This document shows positions 33,603-42,718 of a DNA stretch of 64,000 nucleotides, piece by piece (within the stretch, counting starts at the first letter, position 1; every line of letters starts with the position of its first letter). The translations under genes and the position numbers were made by a program. This stretch comes from Aestuariivirga sp037139295 (GTDB lineage Bacteria > Pseudomonadota > Alphaproteobacteria > Rhizobiales > Aestuariivirgaceae), in the NCBI RefSeq assembly GCF_037139295.1, contig NZ_JBAXGR010000001.1, forward strand, positions 62,001-126,000, read 5' to 3'. Under the pieces are notes generated by a model. It was not told the DNA's origin. It searched no databases and saw only the letters and a list, made by a program, of their open reading frames with translations.

Positions 33603-36521
33603 TCAGGCATGGAGTCTCTTGTTCTCCTTGTCGAAATGCATCGGGTCGCAGATCTCGGCCATCACGCGGTGACCGCGCAAACCGTCCCAGACCTGCACGA
33701 TCTCGCCATGGCGCGCGCGGCCGTTGGCGAAGAGCGCCAGGCCCACCCACATGTCGAGCATGGGTGACCATGCAACACCTGTCACATAGCCCTGATCGTT
33801 CTTCATCGAGGGCGTGTCGTCCTGCTTCAGCAGATGCGCGCCCGCTCGGATGCGGTCCGCCTGGTTCACCGGGCGGATGCCGACGACCTGCTGGCGGTTC
33901 GGGTCAACGAGGCCCGGACGCTGCGCCATCATGCGGCCGATGAAGTCCTTCTTGGTGGACACCATCTTGCCCATGCCGAGGTCACCCGCCGTGGTCGTGC
34001 CGTTCAATTCGCCGCCGGCCACGTGGCCCTTCTCGATGCGCATTATGGAAAGCGCCTCGACGCCATAGGGCGTGATGCCGAATTCATCGCCGGCCTGCAT
34101 CACCGCGCGGGCGACCATGGAGCCATAATCCGCCGGAACCGCCAGCTCATAGGCGTGCTCGCCCGAGAAGGAGAGGCGGAACAGGCGGGCCGGGATGCCG
34201 CCCATGATGGAGACCTCGAGCGCCGCCATGTAGGGCACGCTCTCATCCGTCATCACGAGGCCGTCCACCAGCTTCTGCAGCGTGGCGCGCGACTTCGGCC
34301 CCGCCACCGCCATCTGCGCCCACTGCTCGGTGACCGAGACATAGGTGACGTCGAGATCGGGGAACAATGCCTGGTGGGCGAATTCCATCTGCGCCATCAC
34401 CTTCGCGGCGTTCGCCGTGGTGGTGGTCATCACGTAATGGTCTTCGGCGAGGCGCGAGGTGGTGCCGTCATCATAGACGATGCCGTCCTCGCGCAACATG
34501 AGGCCGTAGCGCGCCTTGCCCACTGCGAGCGTCGAGAAGGTGTTGCAGTAGAGCTTGTCGAGGAAGGCGCCTGCGTCCTTGCCCTGCACGTCGATCTTGC
34601 CGAGCGTCGAGACATCGCAGATGCCGACGGAGCCACGCGTGTTGAGCACCTCGCGCGAGGCGGAGGCCAGCCAGTCTTCACCCTCACGCGGGAACCACGA
34701 GGAGCGCATCCACAATCCGGTTTCGACGAAGACCGCGCCCTGCTCTTCCGCCCAGTCATGCAGCGGCGTCTTGCGGACGGGCTGGAAGTGGTGGCCGGTG
34801 AAGGGACCGGTGAAGGCGCCGAAGGAAACGGGCGTGTAGAAGGGACGGAAGGTGGTGGTGCCCACCTCGTCCATCGTCCGGCCCGTCGCCTCCGCCAGGA
34901 TCGCAATGGCGTTGATGTTGCCGAGCTTGCCCTGGTCGGTGGCCATGCCTGTGGTGGTGTAGCGCTTGGCGAGCTCGACATCCGAATAGCCCTCGCGCGC
35001 GGCGAGCGGCAGGTCCTTGGCGGTCGAGTCATTCTGGTAGTCGATGAAGGCCTTGCCGTGGGATTCCTTCACCCACCAAAGCGGTGCAATGGCGAAAGCC
35101 TCATCACGCGACGTGGGGATATCGATCGGCTTGCCGTCCACCGCACCTTTGGCCGCGCCATCGGCGAGGCATTCGGAGAGCAGCATCTTGCCGGCGGCGG
35201 AACCCGCCACCGTGAAGGCCGGGCCATTGTCGGGCGGCAGGAAGGCCAGGAGCTTCGCGTCCCACACCGGCTTCTTGCCGCGGTGGCAGGCGAGGTTGAC
35301 GATGGGGCTCCAGCCGCCGGACATGGCAACCGCCTCGCAGTTGATGTGCGTGCCGTCAGCGAGGTGCACGGATTTTACCGCCTTGCCGCCGACCGCATCG
35401 GCGACGAGAGCGCCCCGCAGCACGGGAACGCCCGCTGCATCGGCCTTCGAATCCTTGCGGCTGTCGACGATGGCCTCGACATGGATGCCGTGGGACTTGA
35501 GGTCGCGCGCAGTGCGGTAGATCGAGTCATTGCCGCCGAAGACGACGACGGAACGGCCCGCCGCCGCCGCATAGCGGTTAGCATAGGTGCGCATTGCGGT
35601 CGCCGTCATGACGCCCGGCATGTCGTTGCCGCCGAAGGCCACCGGGCGCTCTTCCGCGCCCGCTGCGAGCACGGCGCGCTTGGCGTGGATCTTCCAGTAG
35701 CGTTGGCGCGGCTCATAAGGGTCCGGCACGCGCAGATGATCGCTGACGCGCTCCACCGCACCGAAGATGTTGCCGTCGAACCAGCCCATGATGGTGGTGC
35801 GCGGCAGCAGCGTGACGTTGGGCATGCTGCTGAGTTCAGCGATGACGCCCCTGGTGAAATCGAGGCCGGACTGTCCGCCGATTTCTTCCTGTTCGTTGAG
35901 CAGCGAGCCACCAAGCGCCGAACCTTCATCGGCAAGGATGACACGCTTGCCCGAGCGGGCGGCGGCGAGTGCCGCCATCAGGCCGGTCGGGCCGGAGCCG
36001 ATCACCAGCACGTCGCAATGGGCATAGGACTTCTCGTACTTGTCGGGATCGGGAAGTTTCGACGCGGTGCCGAGGCCTGCGGCGCGGCGGATGATGGGCT
36101 CGTAGATCTTCTCCCAGAAGCTCTTCGGCCACATGAAGGTCTTGTAGTAGAAGCCCGCGACGAAGACCGACGAGGCGAGCGAGGTGATGGCGCCCACGTC
36201 GAAGTCGAGCGAGGGCCAGTTGTTCTGGCTCTTGGAGACGAGCCCGTCATAGAGCTCCACCATGGTGGCGCGCGTGTTGGCTTCCTTGCGGCCGCCCTCG
36301 CGCAGTTCGACCAGCGCATTGGGCTCGGCCGCACCTGCGGTGATCACGCTGCGCGGACGGTGATACTTGAACGAGCGGCCCATGAGGGTGACGCCGTTTG
36401 CCAGCAGGGCGGAGGCCAGCGTGTCGCCCTGGTGGCCGACGTGCAGGGCACCGTCGAAGGTGAAGCGCAGTGCCGACGAACGGTCGATGAGGCCGCCCTT
36501 GTCGAGACGATAGGAGGTCAT
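33603..36521 (-). CDS. soxA: Sarcosine oxidase alpha subunit family protein
   Basis: The 972-residue large subunit. Order of parts: an N-terminal Fer2-like fold (about 1-110, with ALLANGVTLMGRSFKYHRPR), a pyridine-nucleotide/FAD-type domain with VIGSGPTGLMAALAAARSGK (about 170-420), and a C-terminal GcvT-like tetrahydrofolate-binding domain (about 580-960). In sarcosine oxidase the methyl group released is trapped as methylene-THF here. The homologous MgdC of N-methylglutamate dehydrogenase has the same plan, so the sequence alone does not decide between the two. It overlaps soxD by four bases. Confidence 0.93.
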   Translation of the reverse strand: MTSYRLDKGGLIDRSSALRFTFDGALHVGHQGDTLASALLANGVTLMGRSFKYHRPRSVITAGAAEPNALVELREGGRKEANTRATMVELYDGLVSKSQNNWPSLDFDVGAITSLASSVFVAGFYYKTFMWPKSFWEKIYEPIIRRAAGLGTASKLPDPDKYEKSYAHCDVLVIGSGPTGLMAALAAARSGKRVILADEGSALGGSLLNEQEEIGGQSGLDFTRGVIAELSSMPNVTLLPRTTIMGWFDGNIFGAVERVSDHLRVPDPYEPRQRYWKIHAKRAVLAAGAEERPVAFGGNDMPGVMTATAMRTYANRYAAAAGRSVVVFGGNDSIYRTARDLKSHGIHVEAIVDSRKDSKADAAGVPVLRGALVADAVGGKAVKSVHLADGTHINCEAVAMSGGWSPIVNLACHRGKKPVWDAKLLAFLPPDNGPAFTVAGSAAGKMLLSECLADGAAKGAVDGKPIDIPTSRDEAFAIAPLWWVKESHGKAFIDYQNDSTAKDLPLAAREGYSDVELAKRYTTTGMATDQGKLGNINAIAILAEATGRTMDEVGTTTFRPFYTPVSFGAFTGPFTGHHFQPVRKTPLHDWAEEQGAVFVETGLWMRSSWFPREGEDWLASASREVLNTRGSVGICDVSTLGKIDVQGKDAGAFLDKLYCNTFSTLAVGKARYGLMLREDGIVYDDGTTSRLAEDHYVMTTTTANAAKVMAQMEFAHQALFPDLDVTYVSVTEQWAQMAVAGPKSRATLQKLVDGLVMTDESVPYMAALEVSIMGGIPARLFRLSFSGEHAYELAVPADYGSMVARAVMQAGDEFGITPYGVEALSIMRIEKGHVAGGELNGTTTAGDLGMGKMVSTKKDFIGRMMAQRPGLVDPNRQQVVGIRPVNQADRIRAGAHLLKQDDTPSMKNDQGYVTGVAWSPMLDMWVGLALFANGRARHGEIVQVWDGLRGHRVMAEICDPMHFDKENKRLHA

Positions 36522-36802
36522 GCCTTCGCGTCCTTCGCCTTGGAGAAGTCACGCGCCGTCACCGCACCGAAGACTTCATGCGTTTCGGTGTTGCGCGACA
36601 CGACGAGCCATGAGCGACAGCCGCCGGAATGGTGCGCATATTCCTCGATGGCACCGCGCGGGTTGTTGCGCAGATAGACGTATTCGTACCACGCTTCCAT
36701 CGATGAAGGATCGTTGGTGGTGGGGCGGGTGGGCGCGGCGTCACCGAGGAAGGTAAACTCCTCGACTGGCCTCGTTCCGCAATGGGGGCATGGGATGAGC
36801 AT
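36518..36802 (-). CDS. soxD: Sarcosine oxidase delta subunit family protein
   Basis: The 94-residue zinc-binding subunit. The N-terminal CPHCG (C5, C8) and the later GGCRSW supply zinc ligands, with a histidine pair (YAHHSGG) next to the latter. EWYEYVYLR-type residues (AWYEYVYLRNNPRG) mark the family. It sits between soxB (12 bases upstream) and soxA (overlap ATGA). Confidence 0.94.
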   Translation of the reverse strand: MLIPCPHCGTRPVEEFTFLGDAAPTRPTTNDPSSMEAWYEYVYLRNNPRGAIEEYAHHSGGCRSWLVVSRNTETHEVFGAVTARDFSKAKDAKA

Positions 36803-36814
36803 GTGCGTGATCCG

Positions 36815-38065
36815 TCAGTGCAGGTTCGGTGTGGCGCCCTGGCCCTTTTCGTCAAGCATGTGGCCGGTCTTGAACCGGTCGAGACGATAGGCGGCGTTGA
36901 GCTTGTGGGGTTCGTCCTTGGCGATGGTGTAGGCGAAGCACCAGCCGGAGGCCGGCGTGGCCTTGAAGCCGCCATAGCACCAGCCGGCGTTGAGGTAGAG
37001 CCCCTCGATGTGGGTCTTGTCGATGATCGGCGAGCCATCCATCGACATGTCCATGATGCCGCCCCAGGAGCGCAGCACGCGCACGCGCGACAGCGACGGG
37101 ATCATGGCGACACCGGCCTCGATCACATGCTCCACCATCGGCAGGTTGCCGCGGCGGGCGTAGGAGTTGTAGCCGTCGATGTCGCCACCGAAGACCAGGC
37201 CGCCCTTGTCGGACTGGGACACATAGAAGTGGCCCGCACCGAAGGTGACGACGCCGTCAATGTAGGGCTTCAAGCCCTCGGAAACGAAGGCCTGCAGAAC
37301 GTGGCTTTCCATCGGCAGGCGCATGCCCACCATCTTCGCGGTTTCAGACGAGTTGCCGGCGGTGGCAAGGCCGAGCTTCTTGCACTTGATGAAGCCCCTG
37401 TTGGTGTCAACTCCGACGACCTTGCCGTTCTCGACCTTGATGCCCTTCACCTCGCAATGCTGGATGATGTCCACGCCGCGGCTGTCAGCACCACGGGCAT
37501 AGCCCCAGGCCACGCCATCATGGCGCACCGTGCCGCCGCGCTTCTGCAGGAGGCCACCCTTGATGGGGAAGCGGGCATTCTCGTAATCAAAGAAGGGATA
37601 CATCTCCCTGACCGCCTCGCGGTCGAGGAGTTCCGCATCCACGCCGGCGATGCGCATGGCATTGCCACGCCTGGCAAAGGCGTCGCGCTGGGCGTCGGTG
37701 TGGCAGAGGTTCAAGACGCCGCGCTGCGAGACCATGGCGTTGAAGTTGAAGTCCTGCTCGAGGTTCTCCCACAGCTTCATCGACCATTCATAGAACGGGT
37801 TGTTGCCGGGCAGCATGTAATTGGAGCGGATGATCGTGGTGTTGCGCCCGATGTTGCCGGAGCCGAGCCAGCCCTTTTCAAGAACCGCGATGTTCTTGAG
37901 GCCGTGTTCCTTGGCGAGGTAATAGGCCGTCGCCAGCCCGTGGCCGCCGCCGCCGACGATGATGATGTCATATTCCTTCTGGGGCACGGGATCGCGCCAG
38001 GCGGGCTCCCAGTTCTTGTGGCCGGAGAAGGAATTCTTGATGAGCGAGAATACGTTGTAGCGCAT
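36815..38065 (-). CDS. soxB: Sarcosine oxidase beta subunit family protein
   Basis: The 416-residue flavin subunit that holds the amine-oxidising FAD. The dinucleotide motif is DIIIVGGGGHGLATAYYLA (residues 33-51). The covalent FMN of heterotetrameric sarcosine oxidases is carried on a histidine in a region that corresponds to VRHDGVAWGYAR here (H182). It is the first gene of soxB-D-A-G and faces glxA across a 90-base divergent promoter region. It could equally be MgdA of an N-methylglutamate dehydrogenase. Confidence 0.93.
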   Translation of the reverse strand: MRYNVFSLIKNSFSGHKNWEPAWRDPVPQKEYDIIIVGGGGHGLATAYYLAKEHGLKNIAVLEKGWLGSGNIGRNTTIIRSNYMLPGNNPFYEWSMKLWENLEQDFNFNAMVSQRGVLNLCHTDAQRDAFARRGNAMRIAGVDAELLDREAVREMYPFFDYENARFPIKGGLLQKRGGTVRHDGVAWGYARGADSRGVDIIQHCEVKGIKVENGKVVGVDTNRGFIKCKKLGLATAGNSSETAKMVGMRLPMESHVLQAFVSEGLKPYIDGVVTFGAGHFYVSQSDKGGLVFGGDIDGYNSYARRGNLPMVEHVIEAGVAMIPSLSRVRVLRSWGGIMDMSMDGSPIIDKTHIEGLYLNAGWCYGGFKATPASGWCFAYTIAKDEPHKLNAAYRLDRFKTGHMLDEKGQGATPNLH

Positions 38066-38155
38066 GCGCTGGTCCTGAATCTTGGATGTTTCCTTATACG
38101 CCCGGGGACCGCCAGAGTCTTGCAGTCAAGAGCCGTTTCCTGATAGATTTGCGCC

Positions 38156-39136
38156 ATGCCAGAAACGCCACAGACAGTGGGCCTGCTGCTCATCCCCGGC
38201 TTCGCGCTGATGTCCTATGCCTCGGTGGTGGAGCCCTTACGCGCCGCCAATTTGCTGGCGGGGCGGGAGCTTTACCGCTGGGTTTACATCACGCCGGGCC
38301 CGGCCATCGTGACGGCGTCCTGCGGGGCGACCGTGCCCTGCCCGGTGAAGGCGGGCGACACCGTGAAGCTCGATTTCCTGTTCGTCTGCGCGGGCGGCAA
38401 CCCGACGGCCTTCAAGGACCGCACCACGCTGCAATGGCTGAGGACTCTCGCCGCGCGGGGGCTGCGTATCGGGGGCGTGTCGGGCGGGCCGGTAATCCTG
38501 GCGCGCGCCGGCATCATGGACGGCTATCACATGACGGTGCACTGGGAGCATGCTCCGGCTGTGTCCGAGGGCTTTCCCAACATCATGCTGACGCGCTCGA
38601 TCTACATCGTCGACAGGAACCGCCTCACCTGTGCCGGTGGCACCGCACCCCTTGACATGATGCATGCGCTGATTGCCGAGGCGCATGGGCCGGAGCTTGC
38701 ACGCAAGGTATCCGACTGGTTCATGCACACTGACATCCGCCCGGCGCAATCGGCCCAGCGCGCCTCGCTGACGGAGCGCTACGGCGTGCATGATGATCGC
38801 CTCACCGCCGCGATGGAGCTGATGGAGAGCCACCCAGGTGAACCGCTGAAGCGCAGCGAAACGGCACGGCGCATTGGGCTTTCCACGCGCCAGTTGGACC
38901 GGCTGTTCGCCGAGAAGCTGGGTGCCAGCTATGCCGAGCACTATCGCCAGACGAGGCTGGAACGCGCCCGCGACCTGTTGCGCCAGTCCGCCGTGCCGAT
39001 CACCGAAATTGCGCTCGGCTGCGGATTCTCGAGCGCCAGCCACTTCAGCCGGGCATACCGCGAGGCGTTTGGAGGGACGCCGGCTTCGGAACGCAAGGAG
39101 CCCGCTCAAAAGGAAAAGCCCGGCGCAATTTCCTGA
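38156..39136 (+). CDS. glxA: GlxA-type transcriptional regulator (DJ-1/PfpI plus AraC HTH)
   Basis: A 326-residue regulator. Residues 1-195 form a glutamine-amidotransferase-1-like ligand domain (VGLLLIPGFALMSYASVVEP). Residues about 215-315 form an AraC-type double HTH (ALGCGFSSASHFSRAYREAF). The same architecture is found in GbdR, SouR and CdhR of Pseudomonas, which sense glycine betaine, dimethylglycine, sarcosine or carnitine. Its place between soxBDAG and glnT-glxDCB suggests that it activates one or both. The last codons overlap the left arm of a bidirectional terminator. Confidence 0.9.
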   Translation: MPETPQTVGLLLIPGFALMSYASVVEPLRAANLLAGRELYRWVYITPGPAIVTASCGATVPCPVKAGDTVKLDFLFVCAGGNPTAFKDRTTLQWLRTLAARGLRIGGVSGGPVILARAGIMDGYHMTVHWEHAPAVSEGFPNIMLTRSIYIVDRNRLTCAGGTAPLDMMHALIAEAHGPELARKVSDWFMHTDIRPAQSAQRASLTERYGVHDDRLTAAMELMESHPGEPLKRSETARRIGLSTRQLDRLFAEKLGASYAEHYRQTRLERARDLLRQSAVPITEIALGCGFSSASHFSRAYREAFGGTPASERKEPAQKEKPGAIS

Positions 39137-39147
39137 GCCGGGCTTTT
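39114..39147. terminator. Bidirectional terminator between convergent glxA and glnT
   Basis: AAAAGCCCGGC (39114-39124) pairs perfectly with GCCGGGCTTTT (39137-39147), a loop of 12 bases. It has a T-run on either strand. The left arm encodes the end of GlxA and the loop holds its TGA stop. Confidence 0.9.
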
Positions 39148-39171
39148 CGTTCGCTTGGATCGCCCGAGGGA

Positions 39172-40476
39172 TCAGCAGTCGAGCGTTGTGTCGCGCTCCC
39201 ACTGCGTCAGGTGACGGCAGTAGTTGTTCCACTCATTGTGCTTGAGCTTGAGATAGCCCTGCGACACTTCCTTGCCGAGCATCTCCTGCAGGTAGCTGTC
39301 CTGCTCGAAGTTCCTGAGCGCGTCGAGAAGGTTGAGCGGCAGCTTCTTGGCGTTCTTGACGGTGTGGCCCTCGGCATACATGTCGATGTCGAGGCGCTTG
39401 CCCGGATCCATCTGCTTTTCCACGCCATGCATGCCGGCGACGAGGATGGAGGCCAGCAGCAGGTAGGGGTTGGCAGCACAGTCCGGCAGGCGATATTCCG
39501 CGCGGCCCGAGTCCGGGATGCGGACCATGTGGGTGCGGTTATTGCCGCCATAGGTGATCGACGAAGGCGACCAGGTGGCGCCCGAGATGGTGCGCGGCGC
39601 GTTGATGCGCTTGTAGCTGTTCACCGTGGGGTTGGTGATGGCGCACATCGCGGCGGCGTGCTGCATGAGTCCGCCGAGGAAGTGATAGCCGAGCTTGGAG
39701 ACGCCGAGCTCGCCCTTCAGATCCTCGAACAGGTTCTTCTTGCCGTCCTTCGTCCACACCGAGAGGTGAACGTGGCAGCCGTTGCCGGTGAGGTTGATGA
39801 AGGGCTTCGGCATGAAGGTGGCGCGCAGGCCATGCTTCTCGGCGATCGACTTCACCATGAACTTGAAGAAGGCCACCTGGTCGGCGGTGGTAAGTGCATC
39901 CGAGAAGTTCCAGTTGATTTCGAACTGGCCGTTCGCATCTTCATGGTCGTTCTGGTAGGGGCCCCAGCCGAGCTGCGTCATGGTCGTGCAGATCTCGGCG
40001 ATGACATCGAGGCGGCGCATAATGGCGGCCTGATCGTAGCAGGGCTTTTCGGCAGTATCGCGATTGTCCGAGACGGCCGAGCCATCGGCGTTGATCAGGT
40101 GGAACTCAGGCTCGACGCCGGCCATGAGCTTCATGTTCTTCTTGGCATAATGCTCAGAGAGCTTGCGCAGCACGACGCGCGGCGCCTGGGCAAGCGGCTC
40201 GCCATTCATCCACGGCTCGCCCGCGACCCACGCCACTTCGGGGCGCCACGGCAGCGGGATGATGGAGTTCACGTCGGGCATCACAAGAATATCGGGGTGG
40301 GCTGGCGTCTGGTCGAGCCACGTCGCGAAGCCCGCAAAGCCCGCACCGGCCTTCTGCATCCTGGCCGCGGCTTCCGCCGGAACGAGCTTGGCGCGCTGCA
40401 CGCCGAACAGATCGGTGAAATTGAAGAGGAAAAATTTGATGCCGTTTTTCTTGGCATAAGCGGCCAGTTCGCTCAT
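39172..40476 (-). CDS. glnT: Type III glutamine synthetase-like enzyme (GlnT / gamma-glutamylmethylamide synthetase group)
   Basis: A 434-residue amide ligase of the glutamine-synthetase fold. Conserved metal and substrate segments are GVEPEFHLI, QNDHEDANGQFEIN, GNGCHVHLSVW and NRTHMVRIPDSGRAEYRLPD. It joins ammonia or a primary amine to glutamate with ATP. Both rhizobial GlnT and the GMAS enzymes of the N-methylglutamate pathway fall in this group; the segments TDLFGVQRAKLVPA and AGAGFAGFATWLD look to me closer to rhizobial GlnT. Start: ATG at 40476 with an upstream GGGAG; a GTG at 40488 is less likely. It follows glxD after a 94-base gap holding a strong hairpin. Confidence 0.88.
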   Translation of the reverse strand: MSELAAYAKKNGIKFFLFNFTDLFGVQRAKLVPAEAAARMQKAGAGFAGFATWLDQTPAHPDILVMPDVNSIIPLPWRPEVAWVAGEPWMNGEPLAQAPRVVLRKLSEHYAKKNMKLMAGVEPEFHLINADGSAVSDNRDTAEKPCYDQAAIMRRLDVIAEICTTMTQLGWGPYQNDHEDANGQFEINWNFSDALTTADQVAFFKFMVKSIAEKHGLRATFMPKPFINLTGNGCHVHLSVWTKDGKKNLFEDLKGELGVSKLGYHFLGGLMQHAAAMCAITNPTVNSYKRINAPRTISGATWSPSSITYGGNNRTHMVRIPDSGRAEYRLPDCAANPYLLLASILVAGMHGVEKQMDPGKRLDIDMYAEGHTVKNAKKLPLNLLDALRNFEQDSYLQEMLGKEVSQGYLKLKHNEWNNYCRHLTQWERDTTLDC

Positions 40477-40522
40477 GGTTCGGTTCACTCCCGTGTCGTT
40501 TTTGTTGGTCTTGTTTATGTAA

Positions 40523-40551
40523 CCCCGGCTTCCTTACTGAGGAAACCGGGG
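40523..40551. promoter_or_regulatory. Intercistronic hairpin between glxD and glnT
   Basis: CCCCGG (40523-40528) pairs with CCGGGG (40546-40551) and TTCCT with AGGAA (40530-40534, 40540-40544), separated by one mismatch, with a 5-base loop. No T-run follows on either strand, so it is not a standard terminator. An RNA-processing or mRNA-stability role within the operon is possible. Confidence 0.55.
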
Positions 40552-40570
40552 AATGTCATCAGGCACGATA

Positions 40571-41899
40571 CTAGTATCCGCCGCGGCCGGGAATCCAGCT
40601 TGTTCCTGCAATGGGGACCTGCGCCATTGCCGCAGCTTCCACCGTCAACGCACACAGATCTTCAGGCTCGAGATTGTGCAGATGGCTCTTGCCGCAGGCG
40701 CGTGCGACCGTCTGGGCCTCGAGCGTCATGACCTTGAGGTAGTTGGAAAGCCTGCGCCCTGCCTTGACGGGATCGAGCCTGGCGGCCAGCACCGGATCCT
40801 GCGTGGTGATGCCAGCGGGATCGCGGCCTTCGTGCCAGTCGTCATAGGCGCCGGCCGTGGTGCCCAGCGCGCGGTATTCCTCTTCGAGGTGCGGGTCATT
40901 GTCGCCCAGCGCCACGAGTGCTGCCGTGCCGATGGCAACTGCATCAGCACCCAGCGCCAGCGCCTTGGCCACATCAGCACCTGAACGGATGCCACCCGAC
41001 ACGATGAGTTGTACCTTGCGATGCATCCCCAAGTCCTGCAGCGCCTTCACCGCGGGGCGGATGCAGGCAAGGATGGGCAGGCCCACATGCTCGATGAAGA
41101 CTTCTTGCGTGGCGGCGGTGCCGCCCTGCATGCCGTCCAGCACCACGACGTCAGCACCGGCCTTCACCGCGAGTGCAACGTCGTAATAGGGGCGCGTGCC
41201 ACCGACCTTCACGTAGATCGGCTTTTCCCACGAGGTGATTTCGCGCAGCTCGTGAATCTTGATCTCGAGATCGTCCGGGCCCGTCCAATCCGGATGGCGG
41301 CAGGCGGAGCGCTGGTCGATGCCCTTGGGCAGGCAACGCATGGCGGCGACGCGATCGGAAATCTTCTGGCCCAAAAGCATGCCGCCGCCGCCAGGCTTGG
41401 CACCCTGACCGACGACGACTTCGATCGCATCGGCCTTGCGCAAATCGTCCGGGTTCATGCCATAGCGCGAGGGCAGGTATTGGTAGACGAGGTACTTGGA
41501 CTGGCCACGCTCTTCCGGCGTCATGCCGCCATCGCCCGTCGTCGTCGAGGTGCCGGCCATCGAGGCGCCGCGACCCAAGGCTTCCTTGGCCTGGGCTGAG
41601 AGGGAACCAAAGCTCATGCCGGCGATGGTGATCGGGATCTTCAGTTCGATGGGCTTCTTGGCGAAGCGCGTGCCAAGCACCACATCGGTGCCGCACTTCT
41701 CGCGGTAGCCTTCCAGCGGATAGCGCGAGATCGAGGCGCCAAGGAACAACAGATCGTCGAAGTGCGGCAGCTTGCGCTTGGTGCCGGCACCACGGATGTC
41801 ATAGATGCCGGTGGTGGCGGCGCGGCGGATTTCCGCCATCGTGAAGTCGTCAAAGGTTGCAGACTTGCGCGGCGGGGTGCGTGGAACGTTGGCGTCCAT
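40571..41899 (-). CDS. glxD: FMN-binding glutamate synthase-domain protein (GlxD / MgsC)
   Basis: A 442-residue protein equal to the FMN-binding synthase domain of glutamate synthase. Recognised by IAGMSFGSLSAQAKEALGRG, GEGGMTPEE-type (GDGGMTPEERGQ), VGQGAKPGGGGMLLGQKI, VLDGMQGGTAA and IVSGGIRSGADVAKALALGA. Cysteines near the end (ARACGKSHLHNLEPEDLCAL) may bind an Fe-S cluster. With GlxB and GlxC it rebuilds a split glutamate synthase, which in the N-methylglutamate pathway makes N-methylglutamate. It is 13 bases downstream of glxC. Confidence 0.92.
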   Translation of the reverse strand: MDANVPRTPPRKSATFDDFTMAEIRRAATTGIYDIRGAGTKRKLPHFDDLLFLGASISRYPLEGYREKCGTDVVLGTRFAKKPIELKIPITIAGMSFGSLSAQAKEALGRGASMAGTSTTTGDGGMTPEERGQSKYLVYQYLPSRYGMNPDDLRKADAIEVVVGQGAKPGGGGMLLGQKISDRVAAMRCLPKGIDQRSACRHPDWTGPDDLEIKIHELREITSWEKPIYVKVGGTRPYYDVALAVKAGADVVVLDGMQGGTAATQEVFIEHVGLPILACIRPAVKALQDLGMHRKVQLIVSGGIRSGADVAKALALGADAVAIGTAALVALGDNDPHLEEEYRALGTTAGAYDDWHEGRDPAGITTQDPVLAARLDPVKAGRRLSNYLKVMTLEAQTVARACGKSHLHNLEPEDLCALTVEAAAMAQVPIAGTSWIPGRGGY

Positions 41900-41912
41900 G
41901 TGTTTTCGTTCC

Positions 41913-42614
41913 TCAGTAAGCGTCGGCGTGATCGACGTTGAAGTTATAGAGCTTGCGGGCGGAGCCGTATCGGCGGAAGGACTCAGGCTTGTGCTTCAGC
42001 TTGGCGCGCTCGAGAAGCTTGGCGAGATCTTCGAGATGTTCCTGCCGCATTTCCTTCTCGATGCAGTCGGATCCGAGGTTGTCGGCGCGGCCACGCACAT
42101 AGAGGCGGGCCTCGTAGATCGAGTCGCCCAGCGCCTCGCCCGCATCACCGCAGACCACAAGGTTGCCGCGCTGCGCCATGAAGGCCGACATGTGGCCGAC
42201 GGAGCCGCCCACCACGATGTCGGTGCCCTTCATCGAGATGCCGCAGCGAGATGAGGCATCACCCTCGATGACGAGCAAGCCGCCGTTGCCGGTGGCGCCG
42301 GCGGACTCGGAAGCATTGCCCTTCACCCACACGATGCCCGACATCATGTTCTCGGCGACGCCGACGCCGGCATGGCCGTGAATGGTGATCTCGGCCTCCT
42401 TGTTCATGCCGCCGCAGTAGAAGCCGACATGACCCATGATGTCGATCATCAGCGGCCCATCGACACCACAGGCAATGGCGTGCTGGCCCATCGGTTTCTT
42501 GATCACCCAGTGGCGCTCGTTCGAGTCCTTCGGAACATGATAGAGTTTCTGGTTGATGGCGGTGACGCCCAGCGCCTTCAAGTCAAGTTCTTGCATGCTT
42601 GCATTCCGTCCCAT
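41913..42614 (-). CDS. glxC: GXGXG-domain protein of split glutamate synthase (GlxC / MgsB)
   Basis: A 233-residue protein matching the C-terminal beta-helix domain of glutamate synthase. Repeated glycine-rich turns are visible: GHVGFYCGGMNKEAEITIHG, GATGNGGLLVIEGDASSRCG and GGSVGHMSAFMAQRGNLVVC. In the holoenzyme it packs against the synthase domain rather than catalysing. The ATG at 42614 follows GAGGCCACC; another ATG at 42596 is possible. Confidence 0.91.
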   Translation of the reverse strand: MGRNASMQELDLKALGVTAINQKLYHVPKDSNERHWVIKKPMGQHAIACGVDGPLMIDIMGHVGFYCGGMNKEAEITIHGHAGVGVAENMMSGIVWVKGNASESAGATGNGGLLVIEGDASSRCGISMKGTDIVVGGSVGHMSAFMAQRGNLVVCGDAGEALGDSIYEARLYVRGRADNLGSDCIEKEMRQEHLEDLAKLLERAKLKHKPESFRRYGSARKLYNFNVDHADAY

Positions 42615-42718
42615 GGTGGCCTCGTCCCCTGTGGTTGCTGTCGGCGGGAGCGAGGAAGGTGAAGGAACGCCGGAGCCTCACGGAGGAGAAGAAGGCCCCG
42701 GCGAAGTTCATCGTCTGG

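Noticed and set aside
33834..36677. Open frame of over 900 codons on the plus strand opposite soxA
   Set aside because: A shadow of soxA with biased composition; soxA is complete and its operon is on the minus strand.
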